Of a DNA stretch of 15,239 nt, positions 7,686 through 15,236 are shown piece by piece. The notes below the pieces were generated by a model. That model was not told the origin of the DNA. It ran no database searches and saw only the letters and a list, made by a program, of their open reading frames with translations. Both the position numbers and the translations under genes were made by a program. The stretch comes from UBA4292 sp964648695. Lineage in GTDB: Bacteria; Bacillota; Clostridia; Lachnospirales; Lachnospiraceae. Position 1 is the stretch's first letter. Each line of letters starts with the position of its first letter. The stretch is taken from positions 1 through 15,239 of the forward strand of contig CAZYLH010000030.1 in assembly GCA_964648695.1 (NCBI GenBank), read 5' to 3'.

Positions 7686-8636
7686 ATGATCAAGTACGTG
7701 CTAAAGCGAATAGCGCTGATGATATTTGTCTTCTTTGTTATTCTCACCATGTGTTTTATTCTGGTCAAATTACTGCCACTAACGGATGCGCAGCAGTTTG
7801 GCAAGGATGCAAACCTGATTCAGCAGCGCCGCGAGGCACTGGGATATAACGAGCCCATTCTGGTGCAGTATGGCATATTCTTAAAGCGCACGCTACTCGG
7901 AGGCGACTGGGGAATCAGTGAGACTTTGTATCGCGGACAGGAGGTTTGGGATGTATTTGTCTCAAAGCTTCCCGCTACGCTTATGGTGAATGTCTATGCC
8001 ATGATCTTAAGCGTCCCTCTGGGACTTTTGCTGGGAATATATGCAGCTCTTAAGAAAAACAAGTGGCAGGATCATTTGATATCCACCATGGTAATGGTCT
8101 TTATCTCAGTGCCCTCATACGTTTACGCACTGCTTGTACAGTATATTCTGTGCTTCAAGCTTAAGATATTCCCCCTGCAGATGAACAGTGGAACGGATTA
8201 CTTTAGCTGGAGTATGTTTATCTCTGTTGTTCCGGCGGTGATCTCGCTGGCTTTTTCAACAGTGGCGAGCCTTACCAGATACACCAGAGCGGAGCTCTCG
8301 GAGGTGTTGACCAGTGATTTCATGCTCCTTGCAAGAACAAAGGGCCTTACAAGGGCGCAGGCCACCGTGCGCCATGCCATGAGAAATTCCATGGTTCCGG
8401 TGTTCCCCATCATCCTCGGTGAATTTGTGTCCATCCTGTCAGGATCTCTGATTATCGAGAAGATCTTCGGTGTGCCGGGAGTTGGCCAGCTCTACTTAAA
8501 CTCCATAACGGCGTTGGATTACAATTTCTACATGCTGTTGACGGCATTCTATACACTCATTGGACTGGTATCCGGTATCGTGGTGGATATCAGCTACGGA
8601 TTTATTGATCCTAGAATCAGAATGGGGGAGCGCTAA
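7686..8636 (+). CDS. oppB: Oligopeptide ABC transporter permease OppB/DppB
   Basis: Inner-membrane channel subunit of 316 residues, the normal length. It starts with the typical MIKYVLKRIALMIFVFF first helix and has about six membrane segments. The cytoplasmic EAA coupling loop is LARTKGLTRAQATVRHAMRNSMVPV (215-239). Conserved FGVPGVGQL (261-269) and the C-terminal YGFIDPRIR (304-312) are present. I chose the ATG at 7686 because GGAGG (7676-7680) sits 5 bases upstream. An in-frame ATG at 7674 would overlap that ribosome site and has none of its own. It is the only one of the five transporter subunits without an obvious insertion. Confidence 0.95.
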   Translation: MIKYVLKRIALMIFVFFVILTMCFILVKLLPLTDAQQFGKDANLIQQRREALGYNEPILVQYGIFLKRTLLGGDWGISETLYRGQEVWDVFVSKLPATLMVNVYAMILSVPLGLLLGIYAALKKNKWQDHLISTMVMVFISVPSYVYALLVQYILCFKLKIFPLQMNSGTDYFSWSMFISVVPAVISLAFSTVASLTRYTRAELSEVLTSDFMLLARTKGLTRAQATVRHAMRNSMVPVFPIILGEFVSILSGSLIIEKIFGVPGVGQLYLNSITALDYNFYMLLTAFYTLIGLVSGIVVDISYGFIDPRIRMGER

Positions 8637-8637
8637 T

Positions 8638-10179
8638 ATGAATATGAATGACGATTATTTAAACATCCCTAAAGAAGAGTTTGAGTTTTATCAGAGAGAG
8701 GGCAAGATCCACGACAAGAAGCTGGAGACAAAGCCCATCGGATATTTTAGAGATGCCATGGGGCGTTTTGCGAAAAACAAAAGCTCCGTTGTGGCGGCAG
8801 TGATTATCATATTTTTGGTGCTGTTTGCCGTTTTTGTTCCCATCATCTTTTCTAACTCTTACACACAAAATCCAACAGATACAACCTATCTGCAGTACGC
8901 AAAGCTCCTGCCTAAGAGCAGTCTCTTTTCTTTTCTTGGCTGGGATGGCTGCAAGGATACGACGCTGAGCGCAGACCTCTATAACAGCTATCTCGCCATA
9001 GCCGAGGAGACGGGAATGAACCCTATCACAGAGGTTTATAAGGCGGATTATGAGGACAGCTCCAGCGGTTCAGATACAACATATTACGATGTGCGCCTGG
9101 ATTCCTATGTTCAAAATGGAATGATATACTTAACTCTTACTGAGGATGAATACAAGGATATTCAGGAATGGCAGAATGAGACCGGTATCCAGGTTATATA
9201 TCCCGCGGTTGACACATCCCAACTTCAGCTCGATACGCTTAAGAACAATGCCAACATCTGGTATGAGTGTACAAATAAGGGTATGCCAAAGCTTAACAGT
9301 GACGGCGAGTTTGTGAACATCTATAAGACCACCGGAAGCGACGGAGATTATGACAGCCTGCGTATAGAGGGGGATGACGGCTCCTATCGTTATGCCCTGA
9401 TTTCAGGAACCTCCGATGCTATAGCATATAAAGTGCGTGTGTTTACCTACACCTACTTCCAGTACCGCTATGGCTTTGAGCCAAGCTTCCTCTTTGGAAC
9501 CAACTCTTATGGACAGGATATTCTCACAAGACTTGCAAATGGTGGGCGTTTCAGCCTTGTGTTTGCGATAAGCATCGCGCTAATCAACATGGTTATCGGC
9601 GTGATCTACGGTTCTATCGAAGGGTATTATGGCGGCGTGGTGGATTTGGTGATGGAGCGTATAGCAGACATTTTGGTTGACGTGCCGTTTATCGTGGTGG
9701 CCTCACTATTCCAGCTGCACTTAGCGCGAAAAGTGGGCGTTGTCCCCTCCCTTTTATTCGCCTTTGTGATGACGGGGTGGATAAGCATGGCATCCACCGT
9801 CCGTATGCAGTTTTATAGATATAAGAATCAGGAGTACATTCTGGCGGCAAGAACCCTTGGCGCTGGCGACATGAGGCTTATGTTTAGGCATATTTTCCCA
9901 AATGCGATCGGTACGATTATCACCAGCTGCGTACTGATGGTTCCAAGCGTTGTGTACTCTGAGTCAAACCTGACATATCTGGGAATTGTAAACTTGGACT
10001 CGTCCACAAGATCGTCCATCGGTTCCATGTTGTCAGCGGGTCAGTCCCTGCTTTCAACATATCCACATATCGTGCTCTTCCCGGCGGTGTTCATCTCCCT
10101 CTTAATGATTAGCTTTAATCTGTTTGGAAATGGACTGCGTGATGCCTTTAACCCCTCACTGCGTGGTACGGAGGACTAA
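8638..10179 (+). CDS. oppC: Oligopeptide ABC transporter permease OppC/DppC with large external domain
   Basis: Second channel subunit, 513 residues against about 300 normally. A cytoplasmic tail with RDAMGRFAKNKSS leads into helix 1 (about 50-72). The family then continues at LFGTNSYGQDILTRLANGGRFSL (285-307), corresponding to the usual GTDxxGRD...SR motif. The EAA loop is ILAARTLGAGDMRLMFRHIFPNAIG (401-425), and the end is the normal LFGNGLRDAFNPSLRG. Residues about 73-284 form an extra hydrophilic domain that, by topology, faces outside. It is rich in Tyr, Asp, Ser and Thr with likely beta strands. The start ATG is one base after the oppB stop, with GGGGGAG (8624-8630) upstream. The frame stays open further upstream, but that extension lies inside oppB and lacks a ribosome site. 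Confidence 0.93.
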   Translation: MNMNDDYLNIPKEEFEFYQREGKIHDKKLETKPIGYFRDAMGRFAKNKSSVVAAVIIIFLVLFAVFVPIIFSNSYTQNPTDTTYLQYAKLLPKSSLFSFLGWDGCKDTTLSADLYNSYLAIAEETGMNPITEVYKADYEDSSSGSDTTYYDVRLDSYVQNGMIYLTLTEDEYKDIQEWQNETGIQVIYPAVDTSQLQLDTLKNNANIWYECTNKGMPKLNSDGEFVNIYKTTGSDGDYDSLRIEGDDGSYRYALISGTSDAIAYKVRVFTYTYFQYRYGFEPSFLFGTNSYGQDILTRLANGGRFSLVFAISIALINMVIGVIYGSIEGYYGGVVDLVMERIADILVDVPFIVVASLFQLHLARKVGVVPSLLFAFVMTGWISMASTVRMQFYRYKNQEYILAARTLGAGDMRLMFRHIFPNAIGTIITSCVLMVPSVVYSESNLTYLGIVNLDSSTRSSIGSMLSAGQSLLSTYPHIVLFPAVFISLLMISFNLFGNGLRDAFNPSLRGTED

Positions 10180-10182
10180 GAT

Positions 10183-12342
10183 ATGGAGAAAAAATTATCT
10201 GTTAATAACCTGGTGATCTCCTTTCGTACACCGGGAGGCAAGGTACAGGCGGTTCGAAATATCAGCTTTGACTTAAATAAGGGCGAGACTCTTGCGATCG
10301 TGGGTGAGTCCGGCTCGGGTAAGTCCGTTACATCAAAGGCGATGCTCGGCATTTTGGCGGGCAATTCCATTGTTGAGGGCGGCTCCATCATATATGACGG
10401 GATGGATTTGCTAAAGATAACCGAGGGTGATTTCTACCACATCCGCGGAGATAAGATCGCAATGATCTTCCAAGATCCTCTTTCCAGCTTAAATCCGATC
10501 ATGAAGATCGGCAAGCAGCTGACGGAGGCGATGCTTTTAAAGGGCAAGGCGCGCCAGAAGGCGAGTCGTAAGGCGTTTAATGAGACGCTGGCAATTTTAG
10601 AAAAGCTCATGGTGCAGGCAAAGCCTGCGGGACTGGATGAAGAGGCGATAAAAAAGCTCTGCGCAGATTTTGATAAGTTTGAGACTGCATCCATTAAGAT
10701 GGAGCAGGACTATGACCGCGCACATGAGTCCGCGATTGAGGCGCTTGATCTGGTGGAGGATATTCTCTTCCACATCGAAAAGAACGCTTTTTCTGACCAG
10801 AAGTATAATATCTTAGAGCTTATACGTCTTGCTAAGGGTTCTGTAAACGAATACGTGGTAAGCGAGGAAAAGGAAAAGCTTGAGAGCCTGATCACAGAGC
10901 TAAAGAGCGTTTCTAAAAATGAGATCCGTGAGAACAAGGATTATCCGAAAACGGTGGAAATTTTAGGCAGCGTAAAGGAAATTCTAAAAAACGCTCTGGC
11001 AAAGGAAGTGCCGGATTTTTATGATATGGCATACTATATGACCTTTTCCGGGCAGCCGCTGCCGGATAAGCCCCTGGCAGAGCTTAACGAGTTTGTAAAG
11101 AGCTATACGGACGAGAATTTTACAGTAAAGTTTAGACAGGCGGCCGAGGCTGCTCTTTGCTACAGCGCCGGGCTTAGCAATGAGAAGAAACTTAAGGCGC
11201 TTAAGGTTATCTCTGAGAAGAGAGATGTCTTTAATGAGGAGCAGTTAAACAAATCATCCTGTAGGGAAGCGGCTGAGGCGATGATAGAGGCAGTGGAGGC
11301 TTCTATTGACCCGGTGGAAATCCGCAAGGATGGTCTGGCATATACCTTTAAGAGCAGCCTTAATGGAAATATAGATACCTATTTTGAGGGAATTACGAAG
11401 AACAAAAAGGCTGTTAAGGTTCACAACAAACAGCAAAAAAAGTATGACAAGCTTGTAGCAAAAAATAAAACACCATCCTGGAAGGTTACCCCTTCCACAG
11501 CGGTTGATCTAAATGTGGTGAAAGAAACCATAAACCATGTGATTGACCGCCTGGTGGAGCACTATCAGGATATACTAAAAAAAGCAGACAGTAGGGATTA
11601 CTCTGCGCAGACGGATGAGCTTTTGGTATTCTTTAAGGAAAACGCATCCGGAGTAGTGGCAAAGGTTACCAAATCCATGGCTAAGTATAAGGCGTTAAAG
11701 CTCATGGAGGAGGTTGGAATTCCCGATGTGAGAAAGCGCTACAACCAGTATCCTTTTGAGTTTTCCGGCGGAATGAGACAGCGTATCGTGATTGCGATCG
11801 CGCTGGCGGCGGATCCGGACATTTTAATTTGTGATGAGCCGACAACCGCTCTTGATGTGACAATCCAGGCGCAGATTTTGGAGCTTATCAACAAGATAAA
11901 GGCGGAGCGCAATCTCTCAATTATCTTTATTACCCACGATCTGGGAGTTGTCGCAAACATGGCGGATAGGATTGCCGTAATGTATGCGGGAAAGATTGTT
12001 GAGACGGGTACAAGTGAGGATATATTCTATTCACCTGCTCACCCATATACCTGGGCGCTACTTTCTGCAATGCCCGATACGGAGACCAACGAGAGGCTTA
12101 TCGCCATCCCCGGAACTCCTCCGAATATGATTTATCCCCCTGTGGGAGATGCATTTGCAGAGCGTAACCAGTATGCGCTAAAGATTGACTTTAAGCGTCA
12201 GCCGCCCATGTTTAAGATAAGCGATACGCATTATGCGGCTACGTGGCTGCTGCACCCGGATGCGCCAAAGGTGGAGCCTCCTAAGATTATCACGGAGAGA
12301 ATCGAAAGAATGAGACAGAAAAGAGGTGAGGTCAATGGCTGA
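10183..12342 (+). CDS. oppD: Oligopeptide ABC transporter ATPase OppD with ~370-residue insertion
   Basis: ATP-hydrolysing subunit, 719 residues against about 330-350 for typical OppD. All catalytic motifs are intact: Walker A GESGSGKS (41-48), Q-loop Q97 in IFQDPLSSLNP, signature FSGGMRQR (527-534), Walker B ILICDEP with E552, and switch H585 in ITHD. The Q-loop to signature distance is 431 residues, compared with 57 in the sister ATPase of the same operon. The extra segment (about 135-502) is hydrophilic, Lys/Glu-rich, mostly helical in appearance, without membrane helices or any domain I recognise. The C-terminal oligopeptide-transporter domain is the cysteine-free type (PPVGDAFAERNQYALKIDF, THYAATWLLHPDAP) that I associate with AmiE-like proteins of Firmicutes. 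GGAGG (10170-10174) lies 8 bases before the ATG, 3 bases after oppC. Confidence 0.93.
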   Translation: MEKKLSVNNLVISFRTPGGKVQAVRNISFDLNKGETLAIVGESGSGKSVTSKAMLGILAGNSIVEGGSIIYDGMDLLKITEGDFYHIRGDKIAMIFQDPLSSLNPIMKIGKQLTEAMLLKGKARQKASRKAFNETLAILEKLMVQAKPAGLDEEAIKKLCADFDKFETASIKMEQDYDRAHESAIEALDLVEDILFHIEKNAFSDQKYNILELIRLAKGSVNEYVVSEEKEKLESLITELKSVSKNEIRENKDYPKTVEILGSVKEILKNALAKEVPDFYDMAYYMTFSGQPLPDKPLAELNEFVKSYTDENFTVKFRQAAEAALCYSAGLSNEKKLKALKVISEKRDVFNEEQLNKSSCREAAEAMIEAVEASIDPVEIRKDGLAYTFKSSLNGNIDTYFEGITKNKKAVKVHNKQQKKYDKLVAKNKTPSWKVTPSTAVDLNVVKETINHVIDRLVEHYQDILKKADSRDYSAQTDELLVFFKENASGVVAKVTKSMAKYKALKLMEEVGIPDVRKRYNQYPFEFSGGMRQRIVIAIALAADPDILICDEPTTALDVTIQAQILELINKIKAERNLSIIFITHDLGVVANMADRIAVMYAGKIVETGTSEDIFYSPAHPYTWALLSAMPDTETNERLIAIPGTPPNMIYPPVGDAFAERNQYALKIDFKRQPPMFKISDTHYAATWLLHPDAPKVEPPKIITERIERMRQKRGEVNG

Positions 12343-13435
12343 AAAGGACGAAGTGATCTTAAGAGTCGAGCATCTTTGCCAGTATTTTAAGGAAAATAAG
12401 GCAGTGGATGACGTTTCCTTTGACATTAAGAAGGGCGAGGTCTTTGGTCTGGTTGGAGAGTCCGGCTGCGGAAAGACCACAACGGGCCGCTCCATAATTA
12501 AGCTCTATGACATCACCTCCGGTAGCGTCTATTTTAAGGGGGAGCGAATAGCGGCGGGCACAAAGTCCTATAGGGATCAGATCCGCGCTGCAAAGGAAAG
12601 CTTAAGTAAAGAGATAGCAGAAATTGAGAGCGGCGAGGGCACTCCTGAGGAAAAGAAGAAGCAAATAGAGGAAAAGAAAAAAGAGATTGCGGAATTTATC
12701 GCAGAGCAGAAGAGGGAAATCAAGTCTGCAAAGGCGGATCACAAGCGCCATAAGTCTGTTACGGATATCCAGATGATCTTCCAGGATCCGATCGCTTCCT
12801 TAGACCCCCGTATGACTGTTCAGCAGATAATTGCTGAGGGGCTTGTCATACAGAAGAAGCTGTCAAAAGCGGAGATTACCGAGAAGGTCTACGAGGTTTT
12901 GGAGCGCGTAGGTCTTGTGCGTGAGCATGCGGGGCGTTATCCACACGAGTTTTCCGGCGGACAGCGCCAGCGTATCGGCGTGGCAAGAGCGGTCATTATG
13001 GAGCCGGAGCTTATAATTGCCGATGAGCCGGTTTCTGCTTTGGACGTATCCATTCAGGCTCAGGTAATAAATCTGTTAGATGATTTGCGCCATCAGATGG
13101 GTTTAACCATTTTGTTTATCGCACATGACCTGTCCGTTGTAAAATATTTCTCGGATAGGATCGGCGTAATGTACTTTGGAAAGATGGTGGAGCTTGCAGA
13201 TTCAGATGAGCTGTTTAAGCATCCCCTTCATCCATATACACGCTCACTCCTCTCCGCTATCCCACTTCCGGATCCGGAATATGAAAAGCGCAGGAAGCGT
13301 ATCACCTACGACCCTCTAAAGGAGCATGATTACAGCACGGATAAGCCCGAGTTTAGAGAAGTCTTGCCGGGGCATTTTGTGCACTGCAATGAAGAGGAGT
13401 TTGAGCGCTACAAGAAGCAGGTGGAGGAAGGATGA
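12335..13435 (+). CDS. oppF: Oligopeptide ABC transporter ATPase OppF with charged helical insertion
   Basis: Second ATPase subunit, 366 residues against about 310-330 usually. Walker A GESGCGKT (41-48), Q-loop Q150 in MIFQDPIASLDPRM, signature FSGGQRQR (206-213), Walker B LIIADEP with E231, and switch H264 in IAHD are all present. The distance from Walker A lysine to Q-loop is 103 residues, against 50 in the neighbouring OppD. The extra part, about 78-140, is a Lys/Glu-rich run of predicted helix with heptad-like character and probably forms a coiled coil. The ATG at 12335 follows AGAGGTGAGG (12322-12331) and overlaps the oppD stop by 8 bases, indicating translational coupling. A GTG at 12326 is in frame but lies inside the ribosome site. 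The C-terminus has HPYTRSLLSAIPLPDP, typical of the family. Confidence 0.94.
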   Translation: MAEKDEVILRVEHLCQYFKENKAVDDVSFDIKKGEVFGLVGESGCGKTTTGRSIIKLYDITSGSVYFKGERIAAGTKSYRDQIRAAKESLSKEIAEIESGEGTPEEKKKQIEEKKKEIAEFIAEQKREIKSAKADHKRHKSVTDIQMIFQDPIASLDPRMTVQQIIAEGLVIQKKLSKAEITEKVYEVLERVGLVREHAGRYPHEFSGGQRQRIGVARAVIMEPELIIADEPVSALDVSIQAQVINLLDDLRHQMGLTILFIAHDLSVVKYFSDRIGVMYFGKMVELADSDELFKHPLHPYTRSLLSAIPLPDPEYEKRRKRITYDPLKEHDYSTDKPEFREVLPGHFVHCNEEEFERYKKQVEEG

Positions 13436-13866
13436 GCGACAATCAAAAGCCAGAGAGAGCGGGCAAAGCTTTAAGCTGGATATCCATGTTAGTGCAGTTC
13501 ATAATCGCACTGCTCTTGGTGGGAGGAGTAATCCTCTTGCGGGGATATCCGGATGAGGCGGCGGATCAACTCCTGGCAATAGATGATGCTTTCACCGTTA
13601 TCGCCCTTTTATATCTGTGTCTTGGAGCCCTTTTCTGGGTGAGCACTACCGGTTTTTTTGACATATTCAGCTTTGCAGTAAGGCGCGCGCTCCACGCGTT
13701 TATCCCGGGAATGGCAAGAGATAACACCAAGGATTATTACGAATACAAGGAGGAGCATAAGGAGAAGCGAAAAAAACGCCCTCTTTTTACCACATTCCTT
13801 GTGGGCGTGGTTCTGCTTGTGGTGAGCATCGCACTGACCATTTGCTGGTATTATCTGTACGGGTGA
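13432..13866 (+). CDS. Small membrane protein coupled to the transporter operon
   Basis: A 144-residue protein with three likely membrane helices (about 14-36, 53-73 and 119-141). A conserved-looking GFFDIFSFAVRR follows helix 2 (74-85), and a very basic/acidic linker (about 95-118) sits before helix 3. The GFFDIF stretch reminds me of the small DUF3899-type membrane proteins of Firmicutes, but I cannot confirm this. Its ATG overlaps the oppF stop (ATGA), with GGAGG at 13423-13427, so it is translated with the ATPases. It is the last gene before the operon terminator. Position suggests an accessory or assembly role in the transporter; function is unknown. Confidence 0.85.
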   Translation: MSDNQKPERAGKALSWISMLVQFIIALLLVGGVILLRGYPDEAADQLLAIDDAFTVIALLYLCLGALFWVSTTGFFDIFSFAVRRALHAFIPGMARDNTKDYYEYKEEHKEKRKKRPLFTTFLVGVVLLVVSIALTICWYYLYG

Positions 13867-13884
13867 CAACATTATAGAAATGAC

Positions 13885-13916
13885 AATGCACTAAGGATAC
13901 GCTTGGTGCATTTTTT
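13885..13916 (+). terminator. Intrinsic terminator of the transporter operon
   Basis: An 11-bp stem (13885-13895 with 13902-13912, one G-U pair), a 6-nt loop and a T run 13911-13916. It ends 18 bases before the first possible start of the next gene. I see no clear promoter between it and that gene, so some read-through may be functional. Confidence 0.85.
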
Positions 13917-13948
13917 AAAAATAAGGAAAGAAGATGGAAGGAGAAAAG

Positions 13949-15124
13949 ATGAGCGATTTTGGGCGACTGAATAGTTTTCTTGACAGGCTCGTGCAGGATT
14001 ACCATGTAAAGGGCGCCTCCGTGGCAATCATTCATCACGGTCAGGAGGTGTACCGCAGACATGTGGGAGTTATGAATGATGATGGCAATCCTGTGACGGA
14101 TGAGACTATTTTCAGGCTCTACTCCATGACAAAGCCGGTGACAGTGGCAGCCGCTTTGCAGCTGTATGAAAAGGGAGCGTTTCTGATGAATGAGCCTGTT
14201 GAGAAATATCTTCCCTCTTATTCTAATATGACCATCGCTAAGATGAAGGATAATCACACATATTCCTGGTGCAATGTCCCGGCTAAAAACCCCATCCGCA
14301 TCCGTGACCTGTTTACAATGACAGCCGGCCTTACATACGGCGGAGTAAACCATCCGGCAGAGATCGCCACGAGTAAGGCACATGATAAGCTGGCAGAGCG
14401 AACGAATCAGAGCTATACTACCAGAGAATTTGCGGATATGCTAGGAAGTCAGCCACTGCTCTTTGAGCCCGGTACTCATTGGAATTACAGTTACTGCCTG
14501 GATGTGCTGGGAGCGCTTATAGAGGTCTGGAGCGGTAAGAAGCTTGGAGAATACATGGAGGAGAACATATTTAAGCCCCTTGGGATGTCCGAGACCTCCT
14601 TCTTTCTTCCTAAAGAAAAGCGCGAACGCTTAAGCAGTTTCTGGGAGTACAATGAGGCGGAGGATGCGTACCACGCTTTTGAAGAAGGTCACCAGCCTAT
14701 GTATCACGGCAGGTGCTTTGAAAGCGGAGGAGCTGGCCTTGTCGGTACTATGAATGACTATCTAAAATTTGGACAGATGCTATGCAATCTTGGGACAAGC
14801 CGGGAGGGAGTGCGACTCTTAAGTCCTGCCACGGTAAACCTGATGCGAACGGATCACCTAAATGATGTGCAAAAGAAAGACATGGACTGGGAGGTCTTGA
14901 GCGGATATGGATATGGTTTGGGGGTTAGAACTTTAATAGATCCATCCGCAGGAGGAAGTCTTTCCAACAAAGGGGAATTTGGCTGGAACGGCATGGCTGG
15001 AACATATTTCCTGGCGGATCCTACAGAGGAGCTGGTGATCGTGTACATGCAGCAGCTCTACCCCAGCATGGAAGAGCAAGTGCAGCCGCGCCTTAGAAAT
15101 ATTGTTTATGGCTGTCTAAGCTAA
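13949..15124 (+). CDS. Beta-lactamase-family serine hydrolase (class C-like/esterase)
   Basis: Member of the serine beta-lactamase/penicillin-binding-protein-like hydrolases (COG1680 type), 391 residues. The nucleophile motif is S59-M-T-K62 in RLYSMTKPVTVAAALQLYE. The second motif is Y180-S-Y182 in HWNYSYCLDVLGALIE, and a GWNGMAGT box (345-352) stands in the usual KTG/HxG position. There is no signal peptide or membrane helix, so it should be cytoplasmic and act on a small ester, amide or peptide rather than cell-wall antibiotics. I prefer the ATG at 13949 because AAGGAG (13938-13943) lies 5 bases upstream. An ATG at 13934 would add five residues and also has a purine-rich sequence before it. 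It sits directly behind the operon terminator. Substrate unknown. Confidence 0.92.
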   Translation: MSDFGRLNSFLDRLVQDYHVKGASVAIIHHGQEVYRRHVGVMNDDGNPVTDETIFRLYSMTKPVTVAAALQLYEKGAFLMNEPVEKYLPSYSNMTIAKMKDNHTYSWCNVPAKNPIRIRDLFTMTAGLTYGGVNHPAEIATSKAHDKLAERTNQSYTTREFADMLGSQPLLFEPGTHWNYSYCLDVLGALIEVWSGKKLGEYMEENIFKPLGMSETSFFLPKEKRERLSSFWEYNEAEDAYHAFEEGHQPMYHGRCFESGGAGLVGTMNDYLKFGQMLCNLGTSREGVRLLSPATVNLMRTDHLNDVQKKDMDWEVLSGYGYGLGVRTLIDPSAGGSLSNKGEFGWNGMAGTYFLADPTEELVIVYMQQLYPSMEEQVQPRLRNIVYGCLS

Positions 15125-15126
15125 GG

Positions 15127-15156
15127 GATAATCGTCCCGGAACCGGGGCGATTATC
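15127..15156 (+). terminator. Strong hairpin after the hydrolase gene
   Basis: A 12-bp stem (15127-15138 with 15145-15156, one G-U pair) closes a 6-nt loop, starting two bases after the TAA stop. The following bases (GGCGCGTTG) contain no T tract, so it is not a typical intrinsic terminator. It may protect the mRNA 3' end or need another factor for termination. Confidence 0.5.
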
Positions 15157-15168
15157 GGCGCGTTGATG

Positions 15169-15197
15169 TTGCAATTCTTGTTATAATCCAGTATAAT
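15169..15197 (+). promoter_or_regulatory. Promoter for the gene beginning at the window edge
   Basis: TTGCAA (15169-15174), exactly 17 bases, then TATAAT (15192-15197). A second TATAAT at 15182-15187 is preceded by TGT (extended -10) but has no good -35, so two start sites are possible. Confidence 0.7.
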
Positions 15198-15236
15198 GAG
15201 GCATAATTCTTTGATGGATATCAGAAAGGAAACAAT

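Noticed and set aside
8560..8637. N-terminal extension of OppC into oppB
   Set aside because: No ribosome site, would overlap oppB by 77 bases, and the ATG at 8638 has GGGGGAG at good spacing.
10585..11688. OppD insertion as an inserted mobile gene or intein
   Set aside because: There are no splice-junction motifs, no nuclease motif and no terminal repeats, base and codon use match the flanks, and the frame is continuous; it looks like an in-frame domain insertion.
13326..13556. Plus-strand frame overlapping the oppF end and the start of the membrane protein
   Set aside because: Out of frame with two overlapping genes that have ribosome sites and family or membrane features; this frame has neither.
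13787..14383. 198-codon open frame on the minus strand over the end of the membrane protein gene and the hydrolase
   Set aside because: It crosses a terminator and two well-supported sense genes, and its translation is His/Cys-rich with no family features; treated as chance.
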